Origin: Acinonyx jubatus
Taxonomy: Eukaryota > Chordata > Mammalia > Carnivora > Felidae
Direction of reading: 5' to 3'
NCBI RefSeq assembly: GCF_027475565.1
Contig: NC_069388.1
Location: forward strand, 42,104,478 to 42,168,477
DNA: 64,000 nucleotides
Shown: in pieces, positions 1 to 10,854 of the stretch
Position numbering within the stretch: the stretch's first letter is position 1
Layout of the letters: each line of letters opens with the position of its first letter
The notes under the pieces: model-generated
What the model was told of the DNA's origin: nothing
Databases searched by the model: none
Seen by the model: the letters and a program-made list of their open reading frames with translations, nothing else
Program-made: the position numbers and the translations under genes

Positions 1-411
1 TAGATAATGGAGCCAGGCTTTGCTACGGAGCTCTGTTTCCCCACAGATGTCACCCCAGTGGTCTTGACAGACCGTGTTCCCTCTTGGATAGCCAGGACAC
101 TCTGCTGCAGAACGTTGCCAAGTGTATTCTGTAAGAGCATCATTCTAATACACCTTTATTCAAACTTTCTTACCTAATTATATTTTATTAGATGTTTTAG
201 CGAACAAAGTAATGAAAACTTGAGCAGGTGCAACAATCCAAAGCTACACACAGCACAATTTAACTCTCCCCTGCCTATCGCCCGATCTCCCCACGCAAAC
301 TTCCCTGGCCTTCTCTATGCTCATATGAACACTATCTTTTAAGGTATTTTTAGAGAGCCCCAGCTTTACACTTTTCCATGAAGTCATTTAGGTAAGAATG
401 GTGCCATCTTT

Positions 412-633
412 GGGGCGCCTGGATGGCTCAGTCGGTTGAGCATCCGACTTTGGCTCAGGTCATGATCTTGCAGTTTGTGAGTTCGAGTCCCACGTTGGGC
501 TCTGTGCTGACAGCTTAGAGCCTGGAGCCTGCTTCGGATGCTGTGTCTCTGCCTCTTTCTGCCCCTCCTCTACTTGTGGTCTCTCTCTATCAAAAATAAA
601 GAGAATGTAAAAAAAAAAAAAAAAAAAAATTTA
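412..633 (+). mobile_element. Felid tRNA-derived SINE (SINEC_Fc-like), full length
   Basis: A complete element: GGGGCGCCTGG head, A box TGGCTCAGTCGG, B box around GTTCGAGTCCC, TC-rich segment, AAAATAAA and a poly-A tail of about 21 bases. It is flanked by an 18-bp perfect target-site duplication, AAGAATGGTGCCATCTTT, at 394-411 and 634-651. The clean duplication indicates a fairly recent insertion. Confidence 0.95.
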
Positions 634-1504
634 AAGAATGGTGCCATCTTTATTTCCCCCAAATCAGGGGAAGTAAAAATGAAAGAAAAAAGTACTTGGA
701 AGTAGGCACCAGAACTTCTGGACCTCCGTGTGAACTGCATTTGCTTCTGGGTTTCAAGATCCTCTCACCAAACCAGTGGCGCTGAGCTCACTTGGATGCC
801 TGTTCCTGGGAGGCGGGCACCCGGGCCACAAATCACGTGCTAACGGGAGCTAACTTGGGCCGGCATGTTACACATCTCCAGCAAAGACTAGAAAACTGGA
901 AATAATCCCCGGCATTGTGAAATCTTAAGGCACTACACTAAATTTGTCAAAGACTAACATCTAATCTGCTAAACCACTGACATCACGAAGACCATGAGGC
1001 GGTGAATCGTAGTGAGACCAGCTCCTGAGAGCCTGCCCCTATAGTCTCTGCCTTGCCCACCTTGGTGAGTTCTGAAATACCAGGAATGGACGAGCAGGGA
1101 GGCCTGGAGGAAGGTCACAGCAAGAGAGCAAAGAGCGGAGAGACAGAACAGAGATAGAACCGGTGCCTCACTGCTCTGGGGTAATCCAGACCTGCCCGGC
1201 AGGGGACACAATAAACACCCCCAGGGACCGGGCCCTGCAAGGATGGCACAGGTCTGGCTCAGGGGGCAGCCTCTGGACATGTTCCTTCACCTCCAGGGGA
1301 TGGCTCCTGTGGGGTCTGGGCCAGAACCCTCAGAGCTGTGGACTTGCCGAGGAGAACCGGAAACGAGATTTGTATGTGTCACCTCCTGACCTTTAGTGCT
1401 GACAGCTAACTCAAAGAAAAAGAAATAAATAAAACCTCTGTGGGGCTGAACAAACACATCTGTGGGCCAGGTGTGGCCTGCAGATCACCTCTGCCCCTGG
1501 GCAC

Positions 1505-1770
1505 TGGGCACCGCGGTCAGAACAAGGCCCCTGAGTCAGGCGGTCTGGGCTCAAATTCTGCGAGCTCAGCTCCTTCCTGCCTGTGCGTCCTTGGGCAAGT
1601 TGCTTCACCTCCCTTGGCCTCGGTTTCCTCATCTGCAAAATAGGGGTCATAATCAATCTTTCCTCCTTCCTAGCCTCACTGCCAAGATTAAATCCCAACA
1701 CGTTTGGAACAATGCCCGGCACAAAACGCACTGCAGAGTCAACCAACAGGGCCACCTTCAAGCAAGCCCC
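1505..1770 (+). mobile_element. MIR SINE fossil
   Basis: The core reads CTTGGGCAAGTTGCTTCACCT, then a CCTCGGTTTCCTCATCTGCAAAAT block and a later AACAATGCCCGGCACA block. These are the ordered hallmarks of the ancient mammalian MIR family. It is diverged, with no target duplication visible. Edges are approximate. Confidence 0.85.
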
Positions 1771-3284
1771 AGTCACAGGACCGTCACAGGACCGTCACAA
1801 GCCCTGACCCCTCCCTGAACAGACAGCGCCCACCGGGAAGGACACAGGTGGGGCTCTGCCCTTTCCCCCACTCCCACCAGCGGGACGGAGAAGTCGTGCA
1901 AGGGTGGTGCCCAGAAGCCAGCCCTGAGGATAGAGCAACACAGCCCACGGACCCTCTGGCTCCTGCCTGGCACCCCCGTCTGTACCCTCTCATGAGGCTA
2001 AGAAGGGCAACAGGGTTAGATAAAGCAAGGAGCCCTCTGCCTCCCGCAGCCCCCAGCCAGGGAGCATGCGGCACTGGGTAATGTGTATAACACCTCAAAT
2101 TCCAAAACCATGCGCCCTTCTGTGACCATGCCGGGGGGTGCGGTCACCTAAAATCAAACTTGTCTTGCCAAGAGGCACTTAGGAGTCCCTCTCTCCCTGT
2201 CGACCGCAAAGTCCTTTCGGGAGAGTTTTGTCTTTACATCCCCACCAGGATCCCCTGCGGCCAGGTCTCAGTGCTAGGGAACTCGCGGGGTTCCGCGGCC
2301 CGGCACTATCACAGCCCCTCCAGAGTCCAACTCGGGACCACTCCTGCGTGGCTCCAGAGGACTCGACCAACAGGTCGGTGCTGACCACTGCCCAGCAATG
2401 GGAGCGGGTGGCCACCTTGGCCCTGGGACAGCCCATCAGGTGACCGCGGCTCAACTCCAATGGCCGGTGCAGGTACCCTGATGCAGCCCTGCCTGGGGCA
2501 GGCAGGTCCCATCGGTCTCTAGAGACACAGAGTGTGCTCGTACCGTGCACCCGACAGTCAGCACACCACTGGGGCTGGCAGGGTTAAGTCAGAAACTGGA
2601 ACTGCCAGCTGAGAGGCAGAGGAGACACAGGACGCCCGGCAACCATGCAGTAGAGCCACAGGAAGGGAACCCAGGGAGGGCATGCTGCCAAGGAAGCGAC
2701 GTGGCAGCAGTGGCAGGGGATGCTTTGGCCAAGTGCTACTGGGTAAGGAAACGGCGAGGGCTGTGCGGGGCTCTGGAAAGGGGAGCGGCAAGGACAGGCA
2801 GCGAGGCTCAGAGGGGCCTTGCCACTCGGAGCAGAGGGAAGTGAGACTGGAGTGAGTCCACGTCTTCCCAGGCCCCAAGGATCTGGATTCTATCTTACAG
2901 GCTAGAAGCAATGCCAGCAGGGAGGAAGGTCTGCAATGAGGAGATGTTATTTCAGGACACCTGGGAGACAAGGCTGGCGGGGGGGAGGGCAGATGAGGGA
3001 AGAGCCCCAGGGCCAGGGGCCAGGCCCAAGGGCACCGAGGAGCTGAACTGGGGGGACAGAGGCCCAGGTGTTAACAAAAGGTTAAGATCTGTGCAACTAT
3101 GGGCTTCTTGACCACAGCTGCCTGAGGACAGCGATTGGAGCCCCAGCACTGCCATGTTTTAACATGACTGAATGGAAAGTTCTGGAAGCAATGTCATCCA
3201 GCAGCTTCTCTGAGACATGAGGCGCCAAGACTGATTGGGCTCCTTCCCTAGGGCATGTTTTTGTTCTTGCAAAAAGGCAAAGTT

Positions 3285-3502
3285 GGAGCACCTGGGTGGC
3301 TCAGTCGGTTAAGCATCCAACTCTGGTTCAGGTCATGATCTCACGGTTCGTGAGTTCGAGCCCTGCATCGGGTTCACTGCTGTCAGCACAAAGCCTGCTT
3401 CAGATCCTCTGTCCCCTTTTCTCCCTGCCCCTCCCCCTTTTGCATTGTCTCATTTCTCTCTCTCTCAAAAATAAATAAACATTAAAAAAAGAGAGAGAGA
3501 GA
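3285..3502 (+). mobile_element. Felid tRNA-derived SINE
   Basis: The head starts GGAGCACCTGGGTGGCTCAG, the B box is intact (GTTCGAGCCC), and a TC-rich region ends in CAAAAATAAATAAACATTAAAAAAA followed by a short GA tract. A short AAAGTTGG repeat flanks it. The sequence is diverged at several tRNA-region positions. Confidence 0.92.
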
Positions 3503-4564
3503 AAAGTTGGGCTTGAAGAACTTACAGAGAAAGGGAATGAAGGCTATGAAGGCTCAAAAGTCCTAGAGAGATTTCAGAGCTTCAGACCCTGAAAAACTAA
3601 GTTTGAAAGAAAAAAGTATGAAACCTAATCTCAAGACACATCTGCGTGTACCTCAGCCCTAAGACAGCTATAGAGTAGCCACTGAGGTGGGCTGCACTTG
3701 GCCTGAGGGACCCGCAGAGACAGAGGGCCCAAGGCAGGAGGCTGAGATCCCTGACCGTCCACTGGCCACGAGACTTCTGGGAAGTCTCAAAACAAGAGGT
3801 GAGCTGTGGCTTCTGCTTTTGCAAAAACAGGTAAACATACCAATCCACGTTACAGACCTTCAGGAGAAATGCATGGAAAGGAGCTTCGTAAACCACACAT
3901 CTCACAAACATCTAGTTGAGAACGATAGTGTCACAATCCTGGGGGCGACCCAGCAAGCACACAGTGAAGGAGGACACTGGGGGGTGGGGGTGGGGATGGG
4001 ATAGTAGGAAGGAAGGGGTGATGCTATTATCAAGTCGCATGCCTTAAGATTAGATTAAGTCACATGCTAAGGTACAGACGCCTTTAGCAGCTTTCCTGAA
4101 GATCCTTCCCTATATCCCCTGACCTCTGGTGACTCCTGCCCCAGAAGGGTACAGAGCATGATCCTATTTGTGCATTTCCATCTGCTCTGGCACAGAAGGG
4201 AGTGGCCAGGGAGGCCTTGCACAATATGGAGCTGAGCAGCTCCCCCAGGACACTTCAAGGTTCACAGATGTGGGGAGCCACGAATTTTCCATCTTAGTTC
4301 AGTTTGTGATCATAGACTGGGTACCCAAAGGCTGGGACAAGGTTGAAAAGAACTGGTCACTTTCCTTCCTCAACCTGACCCCCCTGAAGGAGCAGGGACC
4401 CCCTTCTGCTGCTCAGAGGACCCATGGTCAGGGCTGGGCTGCCTCACAAAGCCCGAAAGGTTAGGAGCCCCACTCCGTACAATGAGTGCCTGCTTATTTG
4501 ACTCGCACACAAATAATAGAGCTTTTTTTTTCTTTTCCATTTAAAAAAGAAAACGTATTTACCC

Positions 4565-5119
4565 AACAGATACAAAAATACTGATTCGAAGGGGTACACG
4601 CACCCCCCACTGTCTATAGCAGTACCATCAACAACAGCCAAACTATGGAGAGACCCCAAATGTCCACTGACTGATGAATGGATATAGAGGATGTGGTGTA
4701 TATATACAATGGAACATTACTCAGCCATCAAAAAGAATGAAAGCTTGCCATTTGCAATGATGTGGATGGAGCTAGAGTGTATTGTGCTAAGCAAAACAGG
4801 TCAATCAGAGAAAGACAATTACCATATGATTTCACTCATACATGGAACTTAAGAAACAAAACTGATGAACATATAGGAAGGGGGCGGGGAGAGAAGAGAG
4901 GGAAACAAACCATAAGAGACTCTTGATGATACAGAACAAACTATGGGATGATGGAGGGAGGCAGGTATGTGTGAGATGGGCTAGATGGGTGGGGGATACT
5001 AAGGAGGGCACTTGTTAGGATGAGTGCTGGGTGTCGTATGCAAGTGATGAATCACTGAATTCTACTCTTGAAACCAATATTACACTGTCTGTTAACTAAA
5101 ACTTAAACGAAAAAAAAAA
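4565..5119 (+). mobile_element. 5'-truncated L1 (ORF2 end plus 3' UTR)
   Basis: The stretch begins within the end of ORF2, with the classic AACAGCCAAACTATGGAGAG and ATGTCCACTGACTGATGAATGG blocks and then the region matching the DEWI...YSAIKKNE part of ORF2. It continues through the carnivore L1 3' UTR (CACTTGTTAGGATGAGTGCTGGGTG) to a short poly-A at about 5109-5119. The frame is broken, so it is dead. Only about the last 550 bases of an L1 are present, which is typical 5' truncation. Confidence 0.88.
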
Positions 5120-6989
5120 TGCAGGTTACCAAAAAACCGGAAAATAAGGGCAAAGGAAAGGTATTAAAATTTACCCATAGTCGGGTACCCCAAGAAGGCC
5201 TTTCTCCCACACAGACTCGTGTGTGTGTGACAAGGTCATCGTGGGGTGTCTGAGAGCGTTTTCCATCTCCTGCAGGTTGGCGGGGTTCCCTCGGGCCCTG
5301 ACACGATGATGGTCTTCTGGCCTCAGGGCAAACAGGCCCGCAGACAGGGAAGGGTGTCCGGTGTGAAGGCAGTGCAAGAGGGGAAGAGCCACGCTCAGCG
5401 ACAGCAGTGCACCCACCAAGTTCCAGCGGAAGCACGACGTTCTGGAGCGTGTGCAAACGGGCATCTCGCGCTCCCTGTCGGTCCTTGGTTCCTCTGGGGC
5501 CAGCCCACGCCATACTAATCTGGACTCACCTCTAGGCACTGGGACAAAAAGAGCTGTCCTAAAAGTGTAACTTCACACTCCCAGCCGAGGTATGCCAGCA
5601 AAGACCAACTCCGAGGGCAAAAACAGATTTTCAAGAAACCCACACCATGTACACAACACACTTCCTGTAAGAGGGACGCAGCATTCCTGATAAACACCAT
5701 GCACGAGTCCTGAGGGACTCTCCGAGAACGAACCAGCAGAGGCCTGCAACCAGGCTGCACGCACCCAGGAGCTTTAGTTCTGGGGAAATTTCCACTTCTC
5801 TGTGGCTCCTCGAGTTCCCTCTTCTGCAAACAACAATAAAAGAATCTGCGCCTTTTGTTTCATAAGTAAGCGTCTTCTCCTTATTCCACACCTGGGTTTA
5901 TAACGCTCCCCTCAAATGGTCACCATCTCGACAGCACCATGTGAAGAGTCAAGTCAGGTGGAAGGTGCTGGAAAACGCTCATGTGGGCCTCTCAGCACTC
6001 TGAGCGAATTGTAAATCGTGAAGTGTCTTTGGGGAGCGATGCAGCACTGTGCTCCTAAATTGAAAATGGACCCGTCTTTTCACTTAGCAACTGCGTATCG
6101 ACGTAGTTACTTTGCAGAGATACACTACAATACACGTACATCACTGTGGCATTAATTTTAGCAGCAAAAAAGCTGCATGCTGGTTAATGCCATTTAAATA
6201 AGTAAACGATACATTCATGCTATGGGACAGGATACAGCAGCAGCAGCCCTGTAGGTACAATACAGAAAGATGTCACTGGTACCCTGGTACACAAAGCAAG
6301 CAAGCTCCAAGGCTGTGCGCACCGTAGGCCGCAACTGTGTGTGCCAAAGCAATGAGCGGAATGGCTCCCAGGCTCCCCCATGAAAGGGAGGGAGTGGAAA
6401 GACTTTCGGTTTTCACCTTCCATGCTTCTATGCTGTTTGTACTTTGTTTGCTGGAAGCACACATTTATACGCTAATAAATTTTAAAAGCGTGGATTAGGA
6501 AGGCAGGTGTTCACTGTCAGATCCAGCCACGGACAAGTGGTAAAAACCTGCCACACGGCCCTGATTTGCTCTTGTAGGAGAAACAGATCAGAAGTCCTGG
6601 AAGAGTTCCAACTGGGGCCTGCAGAAGCATGTCCTGTGCCCGCCTCCACACCTGCCTGGTCTCTCTCTGGGGTGTCTGTCAGCAAGGACCCTGCTGGGCC
6701 CACCTGGTGACAATTGAGGACACAACCCTGTCTGTGGTGCCCCCCAGCTCCGGGGCAGGTTCTGCTGCTGATCTGTCATGCGTCATGGGCCAGCCACAGG
6801 CTCCACGATTTCACTTGTCACATAGCACTGGGATACAGAGGATGACGGGGAGCTCACCCCCACCCCATTCAGGATGCAGGCAGACAGAACAAGGCACTGG
6901 GTGAGCTGCGTGGTGCCAACATGATGCTGCAAAGACATGCTCATTTTTACAGGCTGCCTGGCCTCCTCCTGGTGGCTCTGGTCTAGACC

Positions 6990-7185
6990 AGCACTGTCCT
7001 AACTGACTGCACTGATGGAGACGCTCTTCCCTGCACTGTCCAGCAAAGGCAGCCACTGGCCACAGGGCACTGTTGAGCACTTGGAATGTGGTGAGCGCAA
7101 CTGAACCAGTCATTTGACTGACTTTTGATCATTCTGAATGCTACCTGAGATAGCCCCCATGTGACCAGCCCTAGACTTCTAGCTC
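6990..7185. mobile_element. hAT-type DNA transposon fossil (short non-autonomous)
   Basis: The stretch holds a CACTGTCCAGCAAAGGCAGCC block followed by a GTTGAGCACTTGGAATGTGG block. These are diverged versions of the repeat family whose ends read CACTGTCCAATA...AGCCAC. Related copies lie at 32690-32875 and 57215-57420. I have not fixed the exact subfamily. Confidence 0.5.
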
Positions 7186-8088
7186 TCTGGTGCCCACAGT
7201 TAAAACTTCACGGCCCTAGAGCCCTCCCTGACCCAAGTTCAGGTCTCCTCTATTTGGAGAAGGAACTCCTTTCCTGGCCTGCTCCACACCTACTCTCCAG
7301 GCATCTCCCCTAGCTGAGGCCGCTCACATCTCCACGCCCCCGAGTTTCTAGATGCCTGGGGCCACCCAGCCCAGCCCGAGCTGTGCTCTTGAGTTGAGTG
7401 CACAGGGCCATGGAGAAGCTGGCGGTGGGCAGGCCCTGGACAGAAATACAGAAGCTCCACCCCAGCTAGTGGGCAAGGAGGTCAAAAGCAGGCAGCCGGG
7501 GCTGACTGCAGCATCTCGAGCAAAGGAAGGAACACGGGACATGCAGTATGACTGCATGAGAGGAATGTGGCCTGCTTCCCATTCAGCAACACGGTCATGG
7601 CCACAAGATCACCGCCATGGATGCTCAATGTGAGTCAGATCAGTTCTAGAACGCTAAACATGTATGAGATATCATCACAACAGAAGAGTGAGTGAGCCCT
7701 ATTCTATCATACTCCATTTGGAAAATCCAGGCCGTCCATAGACACAGGTCGTGGCTAAATGAAAACATGGAAAGAAATCAGCATTCTGGACAGTGGGAAT
7801 ATGGCTGCAAATGACTGAAGGCTCTCAGAGTGGAGAAGGGCCTTGATGGCTCGTCACTGACATCTGACTTGGGAGTCGTCTTCAGAGCAAGCCCCAAACC
7901 GCATGTCTATATTTGGGAGCGCCAAACACCCAAACACCCAAAGCACACACTTCACTTACTCTACCCTCAGGTCCAGAGTCCTTTACAGACAGACAAGAAC
8001 TGCAAAGCTGCCAGAAGCCAGGCATCATGGAGACACCCACCTTGCCCTGTGCCATCCTGGCAGTGACTCAGGGGCCCTTACTACCTGC

Positions 8089-8112
8089 TCCCCACCCCCC
8101 CACCCCCCCACC
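8089..8112. repeat. C-rich simple repeat (CCCCCCA)n
   Basis: A short tract of C runs interrupted by single A bases. On the minus strand it is a set of G runs that could form a G-quadruplex. Nothing else marks it as functional. Confidence 0.7.
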
Positions 8113-8114
8113 CA

Positions 8115-8250
8115 GTGTGGTCCTGGAAACAACAGCATCAGCATCTCCTAGGAGCTGGTTAGAAATGCAGAGTCTCAGGCTCTACCCAGAACTGTGAGTC
8201 TGACTCTTTACCTGAACAAGTCCCCCAGGGGATCCAACTGCATAGAAAGT
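8115..8250. mobile_element. MER5A-like DNA transposon fossil
   Basis: CAGCATCAGCATCTCCTAGGAG, TTAGAAATGCAGAGTCTCAGGCT and a later GTGAGTCTGACTC part follow the order of the inner part of MER5-type hAT elements (AGCATCACCTGGGAGC...TTAGAAATGCAGA). It is diverged and incomplete. Confidence 0.6.
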
Positions 8251-9792
8251 TGGAGAAGCAATGCACTTGGGCATATCCCCACTACTTCTGAACACACAGA
8301 TTATTTCAGGATCTTCCTGGTGTTGGTGCAGGGAGTGGCCTGCATCTACCCTGGGGGTGGGGGTGGGGCTTCAAGATGGCTTTACACCCCAACCACAGCA
8401 GGTGGAGATCACATGACAAATTACATTCAGGAAAATGACAAATTACAAGACAGTTTTTTCCCCATGTCTCTAGGCTCTCAAACCCCCTGAAGAATAAAAA
8501 AATTCGCCTTTCAGGTGTCCTCTCAGCTGCACATAATACCCTGTGTGGCTGGGTTTTCATTCTGGGTCTGATGATCCTGTGTGGCTGCTTTTGTGGCCCA
8601 GTGCCCCATACTGGCCTTTGTGATTTTCTCATTGCAACCTTGGAGTGGCGTCAGGCCTCCCGATATCTGGGCTGATTAATATTAATTTTGACTGTCTTTG
8701 ATATTTTCTGGGGTTTCATTTTTTTTCAATTAAATCTAATTTATCCAGACCTTACATGTTTAGAGGGATCCATAAGCAGACTCTTCCAAATCTTGAACAT
8801 GTTGCCCAAGATCAGAACATTTCTTCTTCCCACTGAAATGAGGCTGCCTCCCCTCACTGAAGTTCTCAGACATGACAGTCTGCTTCAGGACCATTTTATT
8901 CTCTGACCTGTCTGTCCTTGGGCCAGCACCCTAACCTGTAATTACAATGGCATGGGAATATGTTCACACATCAGACACAACTGGCTTCCCAAAAGCCGCT
9001 TAAAAAAATCTATCCAATATTCCAACCTATTTTCCCCTCCAGATGGGACTTTTAGAATAGTTTTGTCAAGTTAAAGGCGGGAGTCGGCAGGGGAATCTCA
9101 TTGAAATTTTGGCTAGAATAATTTTAGTAATAACTGTCATTTTATCCATAATATTTAACCTCTGGAATTTCTTTTCTCTGTTCAAATTTTCTCTTAGGCC
9201 AGTAAGGTGCTGTGTGGGTTCATACAGGTCAGAAAGTTAGGTCGTCCTCCTAACAAGGTTCTCTATTTCTGGCTTATTAGTACCACTTGCCTTCCTTCCT
9301 AAAGTACCACATTTCTATTTTGTGCCTTGTTTCAGATGCCTAAAGCCAAACATGGTAACAATGGCTACAGGACATAGGTCACGGGACACACGAAGCTCTA
9401 TTCTGAACACACCTGATGCTTTACAGAAAACAGGCCACTTCTCAGTTCCATCCCTGTCCTCATGTCTCAAATACCCTGTCCCTGGGTCAAGTGGAACATC
9501 AACTTAAAGACAAGGCAGCAAGCCTTTCCTCCGGCCTGCGGAGGCAGACGGAGGCTGAACATTTGGATTTTCAGAGGGCTTTGAGAGACTGGCCTCACCT
9601 GTGGGGGCCAGGTGGGCTCATCTTTGACGCTCAGCAGGAGCCTGAAGCTGCTCACACAGCACAGGTCCCCTCATAAGGAACTGGGTGCTGCCTGAACAAA
9701 TGCCCCCCCAAAAGGTGGGGGAGGAAGAAACCTGAGAAAAGGTAATGCATCTCCACAAAGAGGCAAGAAAGGGAAACCCAGCTAAGAACATA

Positions 9793-9831
9793 GGGCCTTG
9801 TGCTGGATAGCCCCTATCCAGCACAAGGCCC
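9793..9831. repeat. Perfect 18-bp inverted repeat with a 3-base loop
   Basis: Left arm GGGCCTTGTGCTGGATAG (9793-9810), loop CCC (9811-9813), right arm CTATCCAGCACAAGGCCC (9814-9831), the exact reverse complement. The next outward base pair does not match, so the palindrome ends sharply. It lies in an RRBP1 intron about 1 kb downstream of the repeat exon. It is too short for a standard microRNA precursor. It may have arisen by a templated inverted duplication. Confidence 0.9.
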
Positions 9832-9911
9832 AAACATCTCAGACCCCCTAAGATACCTCGGTAAGACAAATGCAATTAATTATCCAAATCAACTAATGGC
9901 TAGTCAAAGAT

Positions 9912-9965
9912 ATTAAAAACAAAAACAAAAACAAAAAAAAAAAGGAAGAAAGAAAGAAAAGAAAA
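9912..9965. repeat. A-rich low-complexity tract
   Basis: The tract has runs of A with scattered C and G, ending in GAAA/GGAA repeats. It could be the eroded tail of a retroelement, but no body is recognisable to its left. Confidence 0.6.
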
Positions 9966-10329
9966 CAGAAGACTGCCATATCAAATGAGTGATGAACAGG
10001 AAACAGGAACTCACTGGCCCAATTTCTATAATGCACACTAAAAACATAACAGAAAATTACCGTTCTGTATTGTACATATATAAAATGGCCCACTAAGTAA
10101 CTGGGATAGGGAGTTGGGAAGAGGAAAAACTGGGGATGGGGGTGGATGCCATTGTTAACCTTAAGAACATCCTACCATTAGTCATTCAACAAACATACAG
10201 AAACGAGTACCAGGTGAGGTAAGCAACAAACAGCCTGGCAGAACATACTCAGACATCTAAGAAAGATTTGCCAAGACACAGAAGTGTTTCAGATTGCGTG
10301 ATGTATGGAATTACTATTCCTAATTCCTC

Positions 10330-10775
10330 ACCACTCCTTGTACTCACATACTCACACCTCTTACAACATCACTTGGCAGTCCCTCCCAATGGAGACAGTG
10401 CACTTCCTACCCCTTGACTCTGGCTCAGTCATATGACTTGCTCTGGCCAATAGGATGCTGGTTTGACATGTGCCCTTTTACAGCTCTACTGTAACCAGGA
10501 GAAGGACCTCTACCCTCCAGAATCCCTGAAGCCTCAGCCTGGGCCCCAGAATGAACACATATGGAACAGACCTATGGTCGATCTACAGCAAGGGGCCGAA
10601 CGTAGTTAAACTGCAGCATGAAGCAGAGCCACTCAGCTGAGACAACCCAGATCAGTCTACTTTCAGCCAATTCAACAGAAGCACGAAAAAGAATAAATGA
10701 CTGCTGGTGTAAGTCACTGAATTATGGGATGTTTGTTACACAGCTTTGTTGTAGCAACAGCTAACTGATACATAT
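10330..10775 (+). mobile_element. MaLR-type solo LTR (MLT1-like)
   Basis: The left part has ACTTGGCAGTCCCTCCCAATG and CTCTGGCCAATAGGATG. The right part ends with AATAAATGACTGCTGG, then a GTTTGTTACACAGCTTTGTTG block, then AACAGCTAACTGATACA. This order and the GATACA end match MLT1-type LTRs of the ERVL-MaLR class. No internal region is attached. Edges are approximate. It ends only about 80 bases from the RRBP1 exon 2 splice donor. Confidence 0.75.
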
Positions 10776-10848
10776 GGCTCCCCCAAAGGGAATCCATAAG
10801 CTACTAAAAGATCGCTTTTCCCTTCCAGTTCACAGAGAAATCAGAACT

Positions 10849-10854
10849 ACTTAC
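10849..10854 (-). other. RRBP1: Splice donor of the RRBP1 repeat exon
   Basis: Read on the minus strand, the exon ends GAGCCTG and is followed by GTAAGT, a perfect consensus donor. The split codon is in phase 1 after the residues GEPG, where human p180 continues with PPDADG, so the junction agrees with the known protein. Reading past the donor hits a stop two codons later. Confidence 0.93.

Larger units (their letters stand above)
1..10854 (-). other. RRBP1: RRBP1 intron downstream of the repeat exon (partial)
   Basis: This interval follows the splice donor of the large RRBP1 exon and runs off the left edge of the window. I looked on the minus strand for the next RRBP1 exon, which should start with the residues PPDADGPLYLPYK, and for other coiled-coil exons, and found none. 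The interval holds interspersed repeats, listed separately, and otherwise unique non-coding DNA. No recognisable element was seen at 634-1500, 1771-3284, 3505-4560, 5120-6985, 7190-8110 or 8255-9790. A stretch near 6100-6280 vaguely resembles an old L1 tail, but I would not call it. The intron assignment rests on the strong donor at 10854 and the absence of coding signal. Confidence 0.85.

Noticed and set aside
412..633. tRNA gene in the SINE heads (here and in the other copies)
   Set aside because: The A and B boxes are part of tRNA-derived SINEs with TC-rich bodies and A tails. No free-standing tRNA cloverleaf with proper stems was seen.
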